From IMG/VR virus record IMGVR_UViG_3300049226_000086, positions 1 to 25,154 of that record: 25,154 nucleotides of DNA. One strand, written 5' to 3'. The notes under the pieces were generated by a model. That model saw nothing but the letters and a program-made list of their open reading frames with translations, did no database searches and had not been told where the DNA came from. Positions 24,756-25,154 of this stretch are shown here, one piece after another. The stretch's first letter is position 1. Each line of letters starts with the position of its first letter. This DNA is from a virus. A program made the translations under genes and the position numbers.

Positions 24756-25094
24756 ATGTCATCATCACCAGTAGCTTCAGCAGTATCCTCAATTACAGGA
24801 ACAGTAAATACTAATTCTGTAACTGAATTTGTGTGCACTAGTAATCAAACTACTTTTACAATATCTTATACTGTTGGGGAACTAATGGTATTTTTGAACG
24901 GAATTTTACTTGATAATGGTGTTGATTATACAGCTACTAATGGTACTTCAGTAGTTTTAACAAACGGTGCAGCAGCAGATGATGTATTAACAGTTAATAC
25001 TGATAAGTTAACCTTTACAGCTACTACGACAACGCTTTTAACAACAGCAGATGTGTCGTCAACAGCAACAGCTTTGGCAATAGCACTAGGATAA
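24756..25094 (+). CDS. Small tail-fibre-domain protein
   Basis: A 112-aa Thr/Ala/Ser-rich protein. Its core, FVCTSNQTTFTISYTVGELM followed by VFLNGILLDNGVDYTATNGT and VVLTNGAAADDVLTV (about residues 25-80), is a domain common in phage fibres ('F..T.GQT.F...Y..G.v.VFLNGV.L...DYTATNG'). Here it stands almost alone, with a low-complexity TTTTTLL-type C terminus. I infer a structural subunit of a short fibre. It has a strong ribosome site (aaggag, 24744-24749) and starts directly after the cupin stop. Confidence 0.6.
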   Translation: MSSSPVASAVSSITGTVNTNSVTEFVCTSNQTTFTISYTVGELMVFLNGILLDNGVDYTATNGTSVVLTNGAAADDVLTVNTDKLTFTATTTTLLTTADVSSTATALAIALG

Positions 25095-25100
25095 TAAATT

Positions 25101-25154
25101 ATGGCAAATACATTTAAAAATGCATTCGCAGCAAGTGTAAATCACGCGGCTTAT
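25101..25154 (+). CDS. Start of a further gene (3' truncated by window)
   Basis: ATG at 25101, six bases after the preceding stop, opens a frame that runs to the window end (18 codons: MANTFKNAFAASVNHAAY). No ribosome site stands out. It is too short to identify; position suggests another fibre or structural protein. Confidence 0.45.
   Translation, partial: MANTFKNAFAASVNHAAY

Noticed and set aside
20044-25154. Diversity-generating retroelement acting on the fibre genes
   Set aside because: No reverse transcriptase, template repeat or variable-repeat signature is visible in the window.

Overview
The window is a fragment of the late structural region of a tailed bacteriophage, most likely a long-tailed siphovirus. 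Every supported gene is on the + strand, coding density is very high, and many genes overlap by 1 to 4 bases. The gene order follows lambda/HK97-type siphoviruses: major capsid protein, head-tail connector, neck protein, tail terminator, tail tube, tail-assembly chaperones with an apparent frameshift, tape measure, distal tail protein, central tail hub, tail fibres. The AT-rich composition and the style of several accessory proteins (2OG-Fe(II) oxygenase, cupin, the 126-aa protein with an HFAKVVNG-like start, Gly-rich fibre) suggest a phage of marine bacteria. The host cannot be named from this window. No integrase, lysis, replication, tRNA or CRISPR feature is visible.

Region 1-3943 (head completion). 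A 5'-truncated HK97-fold capsid gene is followed by a hairpin and a strong intrinsic terminator. Then come a gp6-like connector, a 475-aa neck-type protein with an unrecognised N-terminal part, and a tail terminator.

Region 4005-12755 (tail shaft). A 540-aa tail tube protein is followed by a consensus sigma70 promoter with a hairpin just downstream of its predicted start. A second, apparently paralogous tube-like protein comes next, then two tail-assembly chaperone frames that need a +1 or -2 shift to join. A 1443-aa tape measure protein (implying a tail of roughly 200 nm) and a distal tail protein complete the block.

Region 12752-19974 (tail tip). A 2214-aa J-like hub carries a fibronectin-like domain, a collagen-like stretch of 12 Gly-X-Y triplets and a fibre-type C terminus. 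Eleven bases downstream lies a 2OG-Fe(II) oxygenase gene, which makes hydroxylation of a virion protein an attractive hypothesis.

Region 19975-25154 (fibres and accessory proteins). A second copy of the same promoter architecture drives a cluster of small beta-rich structural proteins and two larger fibre proteins; the second carries a decapeptide repeat and a glycine-rich receptor-binding-type domain. The translationally linked 126-aa protein, a cupin, a small fibre-domain protein and the start of one more gene follow.

The points most worth following up are the phage-specific promoter family, the promoter-proximal hairpin, the chaperone frameshift, the oxygenase next to a collagen-like substrate candidate, and the duplicated tube gene. 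All function calls are from reading the sequence; no database search was run.
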